Shown: piece by piece, positions 41,597 to 50,459 of the stretch
Layout of the letters: every line of letters starts with the position of its first letter
Position numbering within the stretch: position 1 is the stretch's first letter
NCBI RefSeq assembly: GCF_000717715.1
Contig: NZ_JOAI01000005.1
Span: 1-64,000 of the forward strand
Source of the DNA: Streptomyces sp. NRRL B-24484
Lineage (GTDB): Bacteria > Actinomycetota > Actinomycetes > Streptomycetales > Streptomycetaceae
Length of the DNA stretch: 64,000 bases
Reading direction: 5' to 3'
The notes under the pieces: generated by a model
Told to the model about the DNA's origin: nothing
Databases searched by the model: none
What the model saw: the letters and a program-made list of their open reading frames with translations, nothing else
Translations under genes and position numbers: made by a program

Positions 41597-43165
41597 ATGA
41601 CGTTGCGCACGGCGTTGTCGCAGCCCGCCCGTTGGTACTCCCTCGCGGCCGGCGGGTTCCCGGTGCTGGCGTTCCCCGGCGCCGGCCAGGCGTGGCTGGC
41701 CTGGGTGGCGCTGGTGCCCGGGATGCTGCTGATGCGGGCGGCCCCGGGCGGGCGCGAGGCCGCGGTGCGGGGCTGGTGGTTCGGCGCCGGGTTCATCCTG
41801 GTCGCCATGTACTGGCTGGTGCCGTCGATCGGGCCGGCGCTGCTGCCGCTGGCGGTGGTGTTCGGCGTGCTGCAGGCGGCGTTCGGCTTCGCGGTGCACC
41901 GGCTGCTGCACGGCCGGGTCGGGCCGCGGCGGGCGGCGGCCGCGCTGGTGGTGCTGCCGTCGGTCTGGGTGGCCTGCGAGTTCGCCCGGTCGTGGCACGC
42001 GCTGGGCGGCCCGTGGGCGCTGCTCGGGGCCAGCCAGTGGGAGCATCCGGCGGTGCTGGCCCTGGCCTCGGTGGGCGGGGTGTGGCTGGTCAGTGCGGTG
42101 GTGGTGGCCTGCAACACCGCGGTGGTGGTGCTGGTCGCGGGCCCGCTGAGGGTGCTGCCGGCGGCCACCGTCGCGGGCTGCCTGGCGGTCGGGCCGGTGC
42201 TGTTCTCGCTGCTGCCGCCGCCCCCGCCGGGCGGTTCCGCGACGGTGGCGCTGGTGCAGCCCGGCCAGACCCCCGACGACGCCGCGCGGCTGGCGGCGAG
42301 CACCCGGATCACCCGCGGCCTGGTGGGCCGGCCGGTGGACCTGGTGGTGTGGGGCGAGTCCAGCACCACCGCCGACCTGGACCGGGACACCGCCGTGCTG
42401 GCGGGCCTGCGGTCGCTGTCGACCGCGGCCGGCGCCCAGCTGCTGGTCGGCGAGGACGCGCGCAAGGCGGACGGCCGGATCTCCAAGGACGCGGTACTGG
42501 TGACCCCGGACGGCGTGGCCGCCCGCTACCGCAAGATCCGGCTGGTGCCGTTCGGCGAGTACATCCCGTTCCGCTCGGCGCTGGGCTGGATCGCGGGGGT
42601 GAGCAGGGCCGCGGGCGAGAACCGGGCGCCGGGTGCGGCGTTCCGCCTGCTGCCGGCGACCGACCGGACGGGTGCGCCGCTGCCGGTCGGCGCACTGATC
42701 TGCTTCGAGTCGGCCTTCCCCGACATGTCCCGGGCCGCGGCCCGGGACGGCGCGCCGCTGATCGTCTACCAGTCGGCCACCTCGACCTTCCAGCGGACCT
42801 GGGCGCCGGCGCAGCACGCCTCGCTGGGGGCGATCCGGGCGGCGGAGACCGGCCGTCCGGTGGTGCAGGCCGCGCTGACGGGCGAGTCGGTGGCGTACGA
42901 CCGTCAGGGCCGGCGGCTGGCCCGCATGGGTACGGGCGGTTCGGGGGCGCTGGTCGTTCAGGTGCCGCTGGCGGAGCCGTCGGCGCTGACCTGGTACGAC
43001 CGGCTCGGTGACTGGGTGCCGCTCGGGGCGGTGGCGGTGACGGCGCTGTCGGGGGCCGTGGTGCTGGTGCGCCGCGGCCGCGGCCCGGCGGGCGGGGCGG
43101 CCGGGGAGTCGGCCGACGGGACGCAGCAGGAGGCCGGTCGGCCGGCGGCCCGCGGCCGGGCCTGA
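41597..43165 (+). CDS. lnt: Apolipoprotein N-acyltransferase
   Basis: A 522-residue membrane enzyme that N-acylates the lipid-modified Cys of lipoproteins. About six N-terminal helices (residues 10-215) precede a nitrilase domain with the Glu-Lys-Cys triad in VVWGESST, YRKIRLVPFGEYIPF and GALICFESAFPD. A further helix sits near residue 480. The window itself encodes several lipoprotein substrates. Confidence 0.92.
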   Translation: MTLRTALSQPARWYSLAAGGFPVLAFPGAGQAWLAWVALVPGMLLMRAAPGGREAAVRGWWFGAGFILVAMYWLVPSIGPALLPLAVVFGVLQAAFGFAVHRLLHGRVGPRRAAAALVVLPSVWVACEFARSWHALGGPWALLGASQWEHPAVLALASVGGVWLVSAVVVACNTAVVVLVAGPLRVLPAATVAGCLAVGPVLFSLLPPPPPGGSATVALVQPGQTPDDAARLAASTRITRGLVGRPVDLVVWGESSTTADLDRDTAVLAGLRSLSTAAGAQLLVGEDARKADGRISKDAVLVTPDGVAARYRKIRLVPFGEYIPFRSALGWIAGVSRAAGENRAPGAAFRLLPATDRTGAPLPVGALICFESAFPDMSRAAARDGAPLIVYQSATSTFQRTWAPAQHASLGAIRAAETGRPVVQAALTGESVAYDRQGRRLARMGTGGSGALVVQVPLAEPSALTWYDRLGDWVPLGAVAVTALSGAVVLVRRGRGPAGGAAGESADGTQQEAGRPAARGRA

Positions 43166-43199
43166 TCGGGCCCGGCCGGTCGGCCCGCCGGCCGCGGTG

Positions 43200-43970
43200 T
43201 CACTGCCCGGAGCCGCCGCCGGCGACGTGGATGCCGAAGAGCGCGCCCTGCGGGTCGTGCAGGACGGCCAGCCGGGGCCCGTCGGGCACGTCCGTGGGCG
43301 GCAGTGCGACGGTGGCCCCGAGGACGGCGGCGCGTTCGGTGGTGGTGTCCACGTCGGCGACCGCGAAGTACGGCATCCAGTAGGGGGCCACGTCGGCGGG
43401 GAACTGGTCGGCCATGTCGGCCATGCCGCCGAACTCCCGGCCGGGCAGGCCCCACTGGGTGTACATCTCGCCGACGGTGACGCTCCAGCCGAACACTCTC
43501 GGGTAGAACTCCTTGGACCCGGCGGTGTCCCGGGTGGCGAGTTCGACCCAGCCGAGCGCGCCCGGCTCGTCCATCAGCGGGGTGCCGTTGAAGCCGCGGG
43601 CCTGCCAGAGCGAGAACACCGCGCCGGAGGGGTCGGCGGCGACGGCGAAGCGGCCCAGGTCGAGGACGTCGGCCGGCTCCATCAGCACCTGGCCGCCGGC
43701 GCCGTGGACGGCGGTGGCGGCGGCGTCCGCGTCCGCCACGGCGAAGGAGATCGTCCAGCTGGTGGGCTGTCCGGGGCGCTGGACGGGGCTGAGGCCGGCG
43801 ACCGGGTCGGTGCCGAGCATCATCAGCGTGTAGCCGCCGGCCTCCGGGTTCGGGTCGACCTCGGTGCGCCAGCCGAACGCCTCCCGGTAGAAGGCCTTGG
43901 AGCCCTCCGGGTCGGCGGTGGAGATCTCCACCCAGCAGGGGGCTCCGAGTGCGGGTCTGTCGATTCTCAT
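43200..43970 (-). CDS. Two-domain VOC (glyoxalase-like) protein
   Basis: A 256-residue protein with two vicinal-oxygen-chelate modules (residues about 5-120, [18 protein letters not shown]; about 135-250, [18 protein letters not shown]). It resembles actinobacterial hydroxylase-like VOC proteins of unknown substrate. ATG 43970 is 1 nt after the stop of the quinone-reductase-like gene, so they form one operon. Confidence 0.88.
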   Translation of the reverse strand: MRIDRPALGAPCWVEISTADPEGSKAFYREAFGWRTEVDPNPEAGGYTLMMLGTDPVAGLSPVQRPGQPTSWTISFAVADADAAATAVHGAGGQVLMEPADVLDLGRFAVAADPSGAVFSLWQARGFNGTPLMDEPGALGWVELATRDTAGSKEFYPRVFGWSVTVGEMYTQWGLPGREFGGMADMADQFPADVAPYWMPYFAVADVDTTTERAAVLGATVALPPTDVPDGPRLAVLHDPQGALFGIHVAGGGSGQ

Positions 43971-43971
43971 G

Positions 43972-44880
43972 TCACTCCACCACCAGGACGAGTTTGCCGC
44001 GGGCGTGTCCGGACTCGACCTCGGCGAGTGCCTCGGGAGCCCGGTCGAGGGGGTAGGCCGCGGTGATCCGCGGGTCGAGGGCGCCGGCCGCGACGAGTCC
44101 GGCCAGCGCGGCGAGCGCCTCCCGGCCGGGGGCGCGGCGGACGGCGCTGCCGCCGAGCGCGGCGGCGGTTCCGGGATCGGCGGTGGACACCAGCCGGGTG
44201 CGGTCGGTGAGCACGGCGGCGGCCTCCCGCAGGTCCTCGCCGCCGATCAGGTCGAGCAGTCCGTCGACGCCGTCCGGGGCGGCGGCCCTGATCCGGTCGG
44301 CGACCCCCTCGCCGTAGCGGACCTGGGTGGCGCCGAAGGAGGCGACCCAGTCGCGGTTGCGGTCGGAAGCGGTGCCGACCACCTTGACGCCGCGGGCCCG
44401 GGCGATCTGGGCCGCCGCACCGCCGACCCCGCCGGCGATGCCGAGGACGAGCAGGGTCCGCCCCGGTTCCAGGGCCAGCTGTTCGACGGCGTCCCAGGCG
44501 GCAGCGGCGGCGACGGGCAGCGCGGCGGCCGCGGCGAAGGAGACCTCTGCGGGCTTGCGGGCGCTGACGGCGGCGTCCAGCAGGGTGTGCTCGGCGTAGC
44601 CGCCGGCCACCGCGACGCCGAAGACCTCGTCGCCGACGGCGAAGCCCTCGACGCCGGGTCCGACGGCCTCGACCACGCCGGCCGCCTCCACGCCCAGCAC
44701 GGCGGGCAGCGGGCGGTCGGTGCCGAGCCAGCCGTTGCGGACCTTCCAGTCGATCGGGTTGACCCCGGCCGCGCGGACGGCGATCTGCAGCCGGTCCGGC
44801 CCGGGGACGGGCACGGGGCGGTCCAGGAACTCCTGGTGCTCCGGGCCTCCGAACGCCCGGTATCCGAACGCCTTGGACAT
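43972..44880 (-). CDS. NADPH:quinone reductase-like medium-chain oxidoreductase
   Basis: A 302-residue zinc-independent MDR family enzyme ([29 protein letters not shown]; nucleotide fold [20 protein letters not shown]). It likely reduces quinones or enones with NADPH. GGGAG precedes the ATG. It is divergent from ribA across a region with paired operators. Confidence 0.9.
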   Translation of the reverse strand: MSKAFGYRAFGGPEHQEFLDRPVPVPGPDRLQIAVRAAGVNPIDWKVRNGWLGTDRPLPAVLGVEAAGVVEAVGPGVEGFAVGDEVFGVAVAGGYAEHTLLDAAVSARKPAEVSFAAAAALPVAAAAAWDAVEQLALEPGRTLLVLGIAGGVGGAAAQIARARGVKVVGTASDRNRDWVASFGATQVRYGEGVADRIRAAAPDGVDGLLDLIGGEDLREAAAVLTDRTRLVSTADPGTAAALGGSAVRRAPGREALAALAGLVAAGALDPRITAAYPLDRAPEALAEVESGHARGKLVLVVE

Positions 44881-44992
44881 GCTGCTCCCTCGGGGTCGGC
44901 GACTTCCTTCCGCCCAGCTTGCTGGGCGCACGGCCGGGACGGCCGGGAATGGTGGGCCGAACGGGAGCCGTTGTGCAGAGAGCGTCCCACAG

Positions 44993-45053
44993 TTGTTCAA
45001 ATTGGAACCACGAGGTACGGTCAGACCCGGACCAGCCGGTTCGAATTTGAACC
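44993..45053 (+). promoter_or_regulatory. ribA promoter with two operator-like palindromes
   Basis: A promoter TTGTTC (44993-44998), 17 nt, TACGGT (45016-45021) points to ribA. GTTCAAATTGGAAC (44995-45008) lies in the spacer and the related GGTTCGAATTTGAACC (45038-45053) downstream; the centres are 44 bp apart. Both are imperfect inverted repeats, AT-rich, and both run into ACCAC. A repressor (MarR/HxlR-like by the look of the site) could act here. Confidence 0.55.
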
Positions 45054-45075
45054 ACCTGACCTCGGAGGCCCGGCC

Positions 45076-45735
45076 ATGCCGCAGACCGACACCGCCCGGA
45101 CGCCGCTGCCCGGCCCCGCCACCGTGCGCTCCCGGGTGCGCATCCCGCTGGCCTTCCCGGACGGCTTCCGGGTCGAGGCGGAGGTCTTCACCTTCCACGG
45201 GCTGGAGGACGGCGCCGAGCACCTCGCGCTGGCCCTCGGCGAGGTCGGCGACACCCCGCTGGTTCGGCTGCACTCCGAGTGCCTCACCGGCGACGTCTTC
45301 GGCTCCGCCCGCTGCGACTGCGGCCCGCAGCTGCGCGAGTCGGCGGAGCGGATCGCCGAGGCCGGCGGCTACCTGCTGTACCTGCGCCAGGAGGGCCGGG
45401 GCATCGGCCTCTACAACAAGCTCGACGCCTACGCGCTGCAGGACTCCGGGCTGGACACCTACCAGGCCAACACCGCGCTCGGGCTGCCCGAGGACGGCCG
45501 CGACTACACCGCCGCAGCCCAGATGCTCACCACGCTCGGCGCCACCGGCATCCGGCTGCTCAGCAACAACCCCGACAAGGCCGGCCAGCTGTCCCGGCTC
45601 GGCATCACGGTGGCCGAGCGGGTGCCGACCGGCGTCCACCTCTCCGAGAGCAACGTCCGGTACCTGCGCACCAAGGCGGACGGCACGGCGCGCACCCTCG
45701 GCCACGGCATCGACTTCCTGTCCCTGGGCGCCTGA
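45076..45735 (+). CDS. ribA: GTP cyclohydrolase II
   Basis: A 219-residue stand-alone RibA that opens GTP to the pyrimidine precursor of riboflavin. The zinc-binding [20 protein letters not shown], catalytic [20 protein letters not shown] and [12 protein letters not shown] are all present. It has no DHBP synthase domain, so it is a single-function paralogue, perhaps serving a flavin-heavy or deazapurine-type pathway rather than the main rib operon. Confidence 0.93.
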   Translation: MPQTDTARTPLPGPATVRSRVRIPLAFPDGFRVEAEVFTFHGLEDGAEHLALALGEVGDTPLVRLHSECLTGDVFGSARCDCGPQLRESAERIAEAGGYLLYLRQEGRGIGLYNKLDAYALQDSGLDTYQANTALGLPEDGRDYTAAAQMLTTLGATGIRLLSNNPDKAGQLSRLGITVAERVPTGVHLSESNVRYLRTKADGTARTLGHGIDFLSLGA

Positions 45736-45885
45736 CCGGGGTTCACCCGATCGGCTCAGGACGCGCGCGGCCCGGGGGCGGGCGTGGAAGCGTCGGTCCG
45801 TGGGCCGCGCCATCCGTCGTTCCACCCCTCCCCCGCGGCCCCGCCGGGCTCGTCCCCGGTGCGGACCGACCCCGGGAGAGCGCCC

Positions 45886-47001
45886 GTGGAAACCGACTCC
45901 CTCACCGCCGACACCCTGCGCGAACTGCGCAGTCCCAGGCCGTATCCGGCCGTCTCGCTGACCATGCCGACGCACCGCCGCGAGCCGGACAACGCGCAGG
46001 ACGCGGTGCGGCTGAGGAACCTCCTCGCCGAGGCCGAACGGCGGATCGACTCCGACCCGGACGCCTCCCGGCAGGACCGCATCGACCTGCACAAACAGCT
46101 GGAACGCGCGATCGCCGAGGTGGACCTGCGGCACTCGCTGGACGGGCTGGTGCTGTACGCGACCACCGACGAGCACCAGGTGTGGAGCCTGCCGCGCGAG
46201 GTGCCCGAACGGGTCGTGCTGAGCGACACCTTCCTGACCCGCAACCTGGTCGCCGCGAAGGCCCAGGAGCGCCCGTACTGGGTGATGGCCGTCGCCGCCG
46301 ACCGGGCCACCCTGTGGGGCGGCAGCGGACTCGCCCTGCACGAGCACGAGGCGAACGGCTTCCCGATGGAGGCGGAGGGCGTGGACTGGGACGTCCAGCG
46401 CGAGGAGCGCACCGGCGGCCAGCCCAGCACCTTCAGCGACGAGGAGACCCGGCGCTTCCTGCGGTCGGTGGACGCCGCGCTCGGCACCGTGCTGGGCGCG
46501 GACCGCCGCCCGCTCTTCCTGATCGGCCTGCCGCAGGCGGTCTCCGCCCTGCAGGAGGTCGGCACCGCCGCGGGAGCGGCCGTCGCCACCGTGCTCAAGG
46601 GCGGCCTGACGGACGGACCCGACCGCGTCCTGCTGCAGGAACTCGCCCCCGCGATGGCCCAGTTCGCCGCGCACGAGTCCGACCGGGTGAGCACCGCGCT
46701 GGACGCGGCGCGCAGCCGCAAGGCCTTCGCCGCCGGCCTGGACGAGGTCTGGGAGGCGGTCTGCGAGGGGCGGGTCGAGATGGTCGCCGTCGAGGAGCAC
46801 TTCCAGCGGACGATGCGGCTCTCCGACGGTCACCTCACACCGGCGGAGGACGGCCGGCCCGGCGGCTGGGAGGAGGGCGTCCGCGAGGACATCGTCGACG
46901 AACTCGTCGAGACCGCCCTGGACAGGGGCGCCGAGGTGGTCTTCCTGCCCGACGACCGGCTCACCGACCACGACCGGATCGCCGCGGTGCTGCGCTACTA
47001 G
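45886..47001 (+). CDS. baeRF family 3 (release-factor-like) protein
   Basis: A 371-residue protein resembling the bacterial archaeo-eukaryotic release-factor-like families (PYPAVSLTMPTHRREPDNAQD at the N terminus; GGSGLALHEHEANGFPME; C-terminal AVEEHFQRTM and AEVVFLPDDRL). Roles in ribosome rescue or stress have been proposed for this group from sequence alone. GTG 45886 follows GGGAG; the in-frame codons upstream are Pro/Arg-rich and look untranslated. Confidence 0.78.
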   Translation: METDSLTADTLRELRSPRPYPAVSLTMPTHRREPDNAQDAVRLRNLLAEAERRIDSDPDASRQDRIDLHKQLERAIAEVDLRHSLDGLVLYATTDEHQVWSLPREVPERVVLSDTFLTRNLVAAKAQERPYWVMAVAADRATLWGGSGLALHEHEANGFPMEAEGVDWDVQREERTGGQPSTFSDEETRRFLRSVDAALGTVLGADRRPLFLIGLPQAVSALQEVGTAAGAAVATVLKGGLTDGPDRVLLQELAPAMAQFAAHESDRVSTALDAARSRKAFAAGLDEVWEAVCEGRVEMVAVEEHFQRTMRLSDGHLTPAEDGRPGGWEEGVREDIVDELVETALDRGAEVVFLPDDRLTDHDRIAAVLRY

Positions 47002-47032
47002 CACCTGCCGCGGGCAACCGGGTGGTTGATTC

Positions 47033-47064
47033 AGGGGCGCGTGGGAGGTACCCCACGCGCCCCT
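47033..47064. terminator. Hairpin with T-run after the baeRF gene
   Basis: AGGGGCGCGTGGG pairs with CCCACGCGCCCCT around a 6-nt loop, then TT. It shares its GGGGCGCG core with the hairpin at 9626-9662. Confidence 0.7.
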
Positions 47065-47186
47065 TTACGGGTACCCGCACGCCTGCGAGGACGCACCCGG
47101 GCGGCGCAGCCCTGCGCGCGGCGGGCCTCACCGCGGCGGAGGCTGGAGGAGTTGTGCACCCTCGGCCGAGCGATCCAGGAGCCGCC

Positions 47187-47864
47187 ATGTCCCCGCACCC
47201 CCGCCTTCGCCCCCTCACCGGGCCGACCGCCCGGGCCGGCGCGATCCTCGCGGCGGCAGCCGCGCTGACGGCCCTGGCAGCGGCGTGCAGCAGCTCGGAG
47301 AAGACGGTGGGCGGGATCAGCCCGGCGGTCGTGTCGGCCGCGGCGGAGGCCTCCCGGCACGCCGCCTCGGCTGCGGCCGAGGCCTCGGAGCTGACCGGCG
47401 AGGACGCGTCGGCCGCCGCGTCCAGCGCCGCCGCGCTGATCAAGGAGGCCGCCCTCGCGCGGGCCGCGTCGGCCTCGGCCGCGGCGGCCTCGGTGGAGTC
47501 CCGGGCCGCCGCCTTCGAGTCCTCGGTGTCCGCGCAGGTCTCGATGGCCCGGCAGAGCGCCAGCGCCGCGCTGAGCGGGGTGTCGGGCACCGGCAACGCG
47601 ATCGGCGACGTGGTGCTGACCGGGGTGCCCACTACCGCGACGGACGGCTTCCCGGCGGCCACCGTAACCATCACCAACTCGACCTCCCAGCAGGCGAACT
47701 ACGCCGTCCAGGTGGACTTCCTGGACTCCTCGGGCGCCACCGTGGAGACCGTGGTGGTCGGCACCTCGAACGTCGCCCCGGGCGAGCGCCGCACCGTGCT
47801 GGCGCACGGCGACCAGAAGGTCGCCGCGGCCAGCGCCAAGGTGGCGCGGGCACAGCGGTTCTGA
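47187..47864 (+). CDS. Ala-rich lipoprotein with FxLYD-like domain
   Basis: A 225-residue lipoprotein (lipobox LAAAC at about residue 34). Residues 40-130 form an extremely Ala/Ser-rich helix, probably coiled (AAAEASRHAASAAAEASEL). The C-terminal part (about 140-225) is a beta-sandwich of the FxLYD type (YAVQVDFLDSSGATVETV; NVAPGERRTVLA). It is a surface spacer or adhesin-like protein of unknown function. Confidence 0.8.
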   Translation: MSPHPRLRPLTGPTARAGAILAAAAALTALAAACSSSEKTVGGISPAVVSAAAEASRHAASAAAEASELTGEDASAAASSAAALIKEAALARAASASAAAASVESRAAAFESSVSAQVSMARQSASAALSGVSGTGNAIGDVVLTGVPTTATDGFPAATVTITNSTSQQANYAVQVDFLDSSGATVETVVVGTSNVAPGERRTVLAHGDQKVAAASAKVARAQRF

Positions 47865-47937
47865 CCCGCCGGGGTGCCGACCGGGTGACGCCGCCGCATG
47901 CTGGGACGGGGGCCGTTCCACACCGGAGGTGCCACTC

Positions 47938-49158
47938 ATGCAGGGACTGGGAACGGTCGGTCCTGAGGCCGTCGTGATCGGTGCCGGCCCGTACGGGCTC
48001 GCGACAGCGGCGCACCTGCGGGGCGCCGGGGTGCCCTTCCGGGTGTTCGGCGAGCCGATGGCCGGCTGGCGCGAGGGCATGCCCGCGGGGATGTTCCTGA
48101 AGTCGACACCGCGGGCGTCCTGCATCTCCGATCCGTCCGGCCGTTACGGGTTCAACGACTACCGCCACCGCCACGGCAGGGGCACGGTCGGCGACATGTA
48201 CCCGATCCCGCTGGACGAGTTCGTCGAGTACGGTGAGTGGTTCCAGCGCGAGCGGGTGCCCGAGCTGGAGCGGACGCAGGTCGCCCGGGTCGAGGGCGCG
48301 CCCGGCGGCTTCCGGGTGGTGCTGGAGGACGGCGAGGCGGTGACGGCCCGTTCGGTGGTCGTGTCGACGGGCCTGAAGCCCTTCGCGTACCTGCCGCCCG
48401 AGCTCGCCGCCCTGGCCGGGACGGGCCTGTGCTCGCACCCCAGTGAACACACCGACCTGGGGAAGTTCGCCGGGCAGCGGGTGGCCGTGGTCGGCGCGGG
48501 GCAGTCGGCCCTGGAGAGCGCCGCCCTGCTGCACGAGGCCGGGGCCTCCCCCACCGTCGTGGTGCGCGGCCCGCGGGTGGTCTTCGGCGAGCCGCCGGAC
48601 GCCGACCTGCCGGCCAGCCGTCCACTCACCGCCCGGGTGACCCGGCCGTCCAGCGGGCTCGGCCCCGGCTGGGGCATGCGTGCCTACACGGACGTCCCGT
48701 GGGCGTTCCGGTTCCTGCCGGACGAGGCCCGGGCCGTCCGGGTCCGCCGGGTGCTCGGCCCGGCCGGCGCCTGGTGGCTGCAGGAGCGGGTGGACGGCCT
48801 GTTCCCGGTGCTGACCGGTCATCCGCTGGCGGCGGCCGAGGCGGTGGACGACACCGTCCGGCTGAGCCTGGAGGGGCCGACCGAACTGCTGGAGGCCGAC
48901 CACGTGCTGGCCGCCACCGGCTACCGGGCGAACGTGGCGCGGCTCGCCGTCCTCGACGAGGGGCTGCGCCGGGCGATCCGCACCACGGCCGCCGGTGCGC
49001 CGCGGCTGGGCCCGGGTCTGGAGTCGTCCGTGCCGGGCCTGTACTTCACCGGGCTGGCGGCGGCGGACTCGTTCGGGCCGGTGATGCGGTTCGTCTGCGG
49101 GACGCACTTCGCCGCCCACCGGATCGGCCGGCACGTCGCCGCACGCGGAAGCCGGTAG
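47938..49158 (+). CDS. FAD-dependent oxidoreductase, monooxygenase-like
   Basis: A 406-residue flavoprotein with two dinucleotide folds (AVVIGAGPYGLATAAHL; VAVVGAGQSALESAALLHE) and an ATGYRANV motif like that of N-hydroxylating and Baeyer-Villiger-type enzymes. The substrate is unknown and there is no siderophore cluster nearby. ATG 47938 is 8 nt after GGAGG. Confidence 0.87.
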   Translation: MQGLGTVGPEAVVIGAGPYGLATAAHLRGAGVPFRVFGEPMAGWREGMPAGMFLKSTPRASCISDPSGRYGFNDYRHRHGRGTVGDMYPIPLDEFVEYGEWFQRERVPELERTQVARVEGAPGGFRVVLEDGEAVTARSVVVSTGLKPFAYLPPELAALAGTGLCSHPSEHTDLGKFAGQRVAVVGAGQSALESAALLHEAGASPTVVVRGPRVVFGEPPDADLPASRPLTARVTRPSSGLGPGWGMRAYTDVPWAFRFLPDEARAVRVRRVLGPAGAWWLQERVDGLFPVLTGHPLAAAEAVDDTVRLSLEGPTELLEADHVLAATGYRANVARLAVLDEGLRRAIRTTAAGAPRLGPGLESSVPGLYFTGLAAADSFGPVMRFVCGTHFAAHRIGRHVAARGSR

Positions 49159-49170
49159 GCGCGGCGACCA

Positions 49171-49209
49171 CGGGTCGGGGTCCGGCGCACGTCGCCGGAC
49201 CCCGACCCG
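49171..49209. terminator. Perfect 17-bp hairpin between convergent genes
   Basis: CGGGTCGGGGTCCGGCG pairs with its exact complement over a CACGT loop, ending both the flavoprotein gene and the glycan operon. Confidence 0.75.
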
Positions 49210-49215
49210 ATGTGC

Positions 49216-50436
49216 TCACCCGGCGAGCGCGGACCGCAGGAAGCGGTAGGGCGCGGGCAGGCCGAAGCGCAGCAGTGCGGCGACCGCCGGGACGGGGTCG
49301 TCGGCGGCGAACCAGGCGTGCTCGGTGTTCGGCTCCGGCCACAGGCCCCAGGGGCGGCAGCGGTCCTGCCAGGCGCCGGCCAGGGCCGAGAGGGTGTCGA
49401 GCCGGCCCGCCCGGAAGCGCCGCGGCCGCAGCGGCCCGGCCGGGACGGGGCGGCCGGTCAGCGAGAGGTGCAGCGCGCGGACGACGTCGACCCCGTCCAC
49501 CGTCTCGAAGAGGCGGAACTGGGCGCCGTTGCGGGGGTTGAAGTCCAGCAGCTTGTAGCGGCCGTCCCGCCGGTCCAGGCGCCAGTCCAGGTCGGCGGTG
49601 CCGCAGTAGCCGATGGCCCCGCAGAAGTCGGCGGTGATCGACGCGAGTTCGGGGTTCGACCGGGTGTGGCCGCGGGTGGTGACGCCGCTCTCCGGGGGCC
49701 ACGAGCGGTCCTTGATGCCGGTGAAGACGACGAGCGGCTTGCCGCCGGGACCGCAGCAGAGGTGGGTGATCCAGTCCTCGGCGCAGGACTGCGGGACGTA
49801 CTCCTGGAGCAGCACCGAGAGCGGGCCGTCCGCGGGGCAGGCGGCCAGCAGGGCGGGCTCGTCGGGCACGATCGTGGTGTGGCCGACGGCGGGGTGCACC
49901 TGCCGGGTGAACGGGGCGAGGTTCTTGAGGACCACCGGGAAGCCCCAGTCCCGGGCCGTGGCGAGGAGTTCGGAGCGGTCGGCCGGGGTCGCGACCCGGG
50001 GGGTGGCCACGCCGTGCGCCCGGCAGAGGTCGTGCAGGGCGCCCTTGTCGGCGAGCCTGCGCGGCAGGTCCGCCGGGACGGGCGGCAGCAGGAAGTGCCC
50101 GGCCAGTTCGGCGCGGTGCTCGGCCAGCAGCACGGCGGCCTCGTCGTCGGTGGGCACGGCGACGGCGGGGCGGCCGATCGCCCGGCCGGCGGCCAGCAGG
50201 GCGGCGACCAGCGCCCCGGCGGGCTCCGCCGCACCGGTGGGCCGGACGAAGGCCCGCCGCACGTAACGGGAGAGCGCCGTGGGGGTCAGCGCGTCCTCCA
50301 CCATCGCGTACACCGGCACCCCGGCCCGGCCCAGCGACCGGGCGGCGCCGGCGGCCCCGTAGGCGTCCGGGTAGCGGCCGACCTTGACCAGCAGCACGGG
50401 TACGCCGCGGTCCAGTCCAGGGCCCTCTGCCTGCAT
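49216..50436 (-). CDS. ATP-grasp ligase at the end of the glycan operon
   Basis: A 406-residue ATP-grasp protein with an N-terminal preATP-grasp fold (VPVLLVKVGRYPDAYGAAGA), the ATP-binding segment FPVVLKNLAPFTRQV and the metal-site region GTADLDWRLDRR and LLDFNPRNGAQFRLFE. It would join a carboxylate to an amine or similar nucleophile. In this operon it could add an amino-acid decoration to the polysaccharide or a precursor. GGAGGTGG precedes ATG 50436. Confidence 0.85.
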   Translation of the reverse strand: MQAEGPGLDRGVPVLLVKVGRYPDAYGAAGAARSLGRAGVPVYAMVEDALTPTALSRYVRRAFVRPTGAAEPAGALVAALLAAGRAIGRPAVAVPTDDEAAVLLAEHRAELAGHFLLPPVPADLPRRLADKGALHDLCRAHGVATPRVATPADRSELLATARDWGFPVVLKNLAPFTRQVHPAVGHTTIVPDEPALLAACPADGPLSVLLQEYVPQSCAEDWITHLCCGPGGKPLVVFTGIKDRSWPPESGVTTRGHTRSNPELASITADFCGAIGYCGTADLDWRLDRRDGRYKLLDFNPRNGAQFRLFETVDGVDVVRALHLSLTGRPVPAGPLRPRRFRAGRLDTLSALAGAWQDRCRPWGLWPEPNTEHAWFAADDPVPAVAALLRFGLPAPYRFLRSALAG

Positions 50437-50459
50437 CGGGGTCCACCTCCTCGGGCGGG

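Noticed and set aside
43972-47004. 1,010-codon frame extending the quinone-reductase-like gene upstream
   Set aside because: It runs antisense through ribA and the baeRF gene; a ribosome site and family length place the start at 44880.
47187-47500. Low-complexity Ala-rich stretch as a sequencing artefact
   Set aside because: It has a proper signal peptide and lipobox and continues in frame into a folded C-terminal domain.
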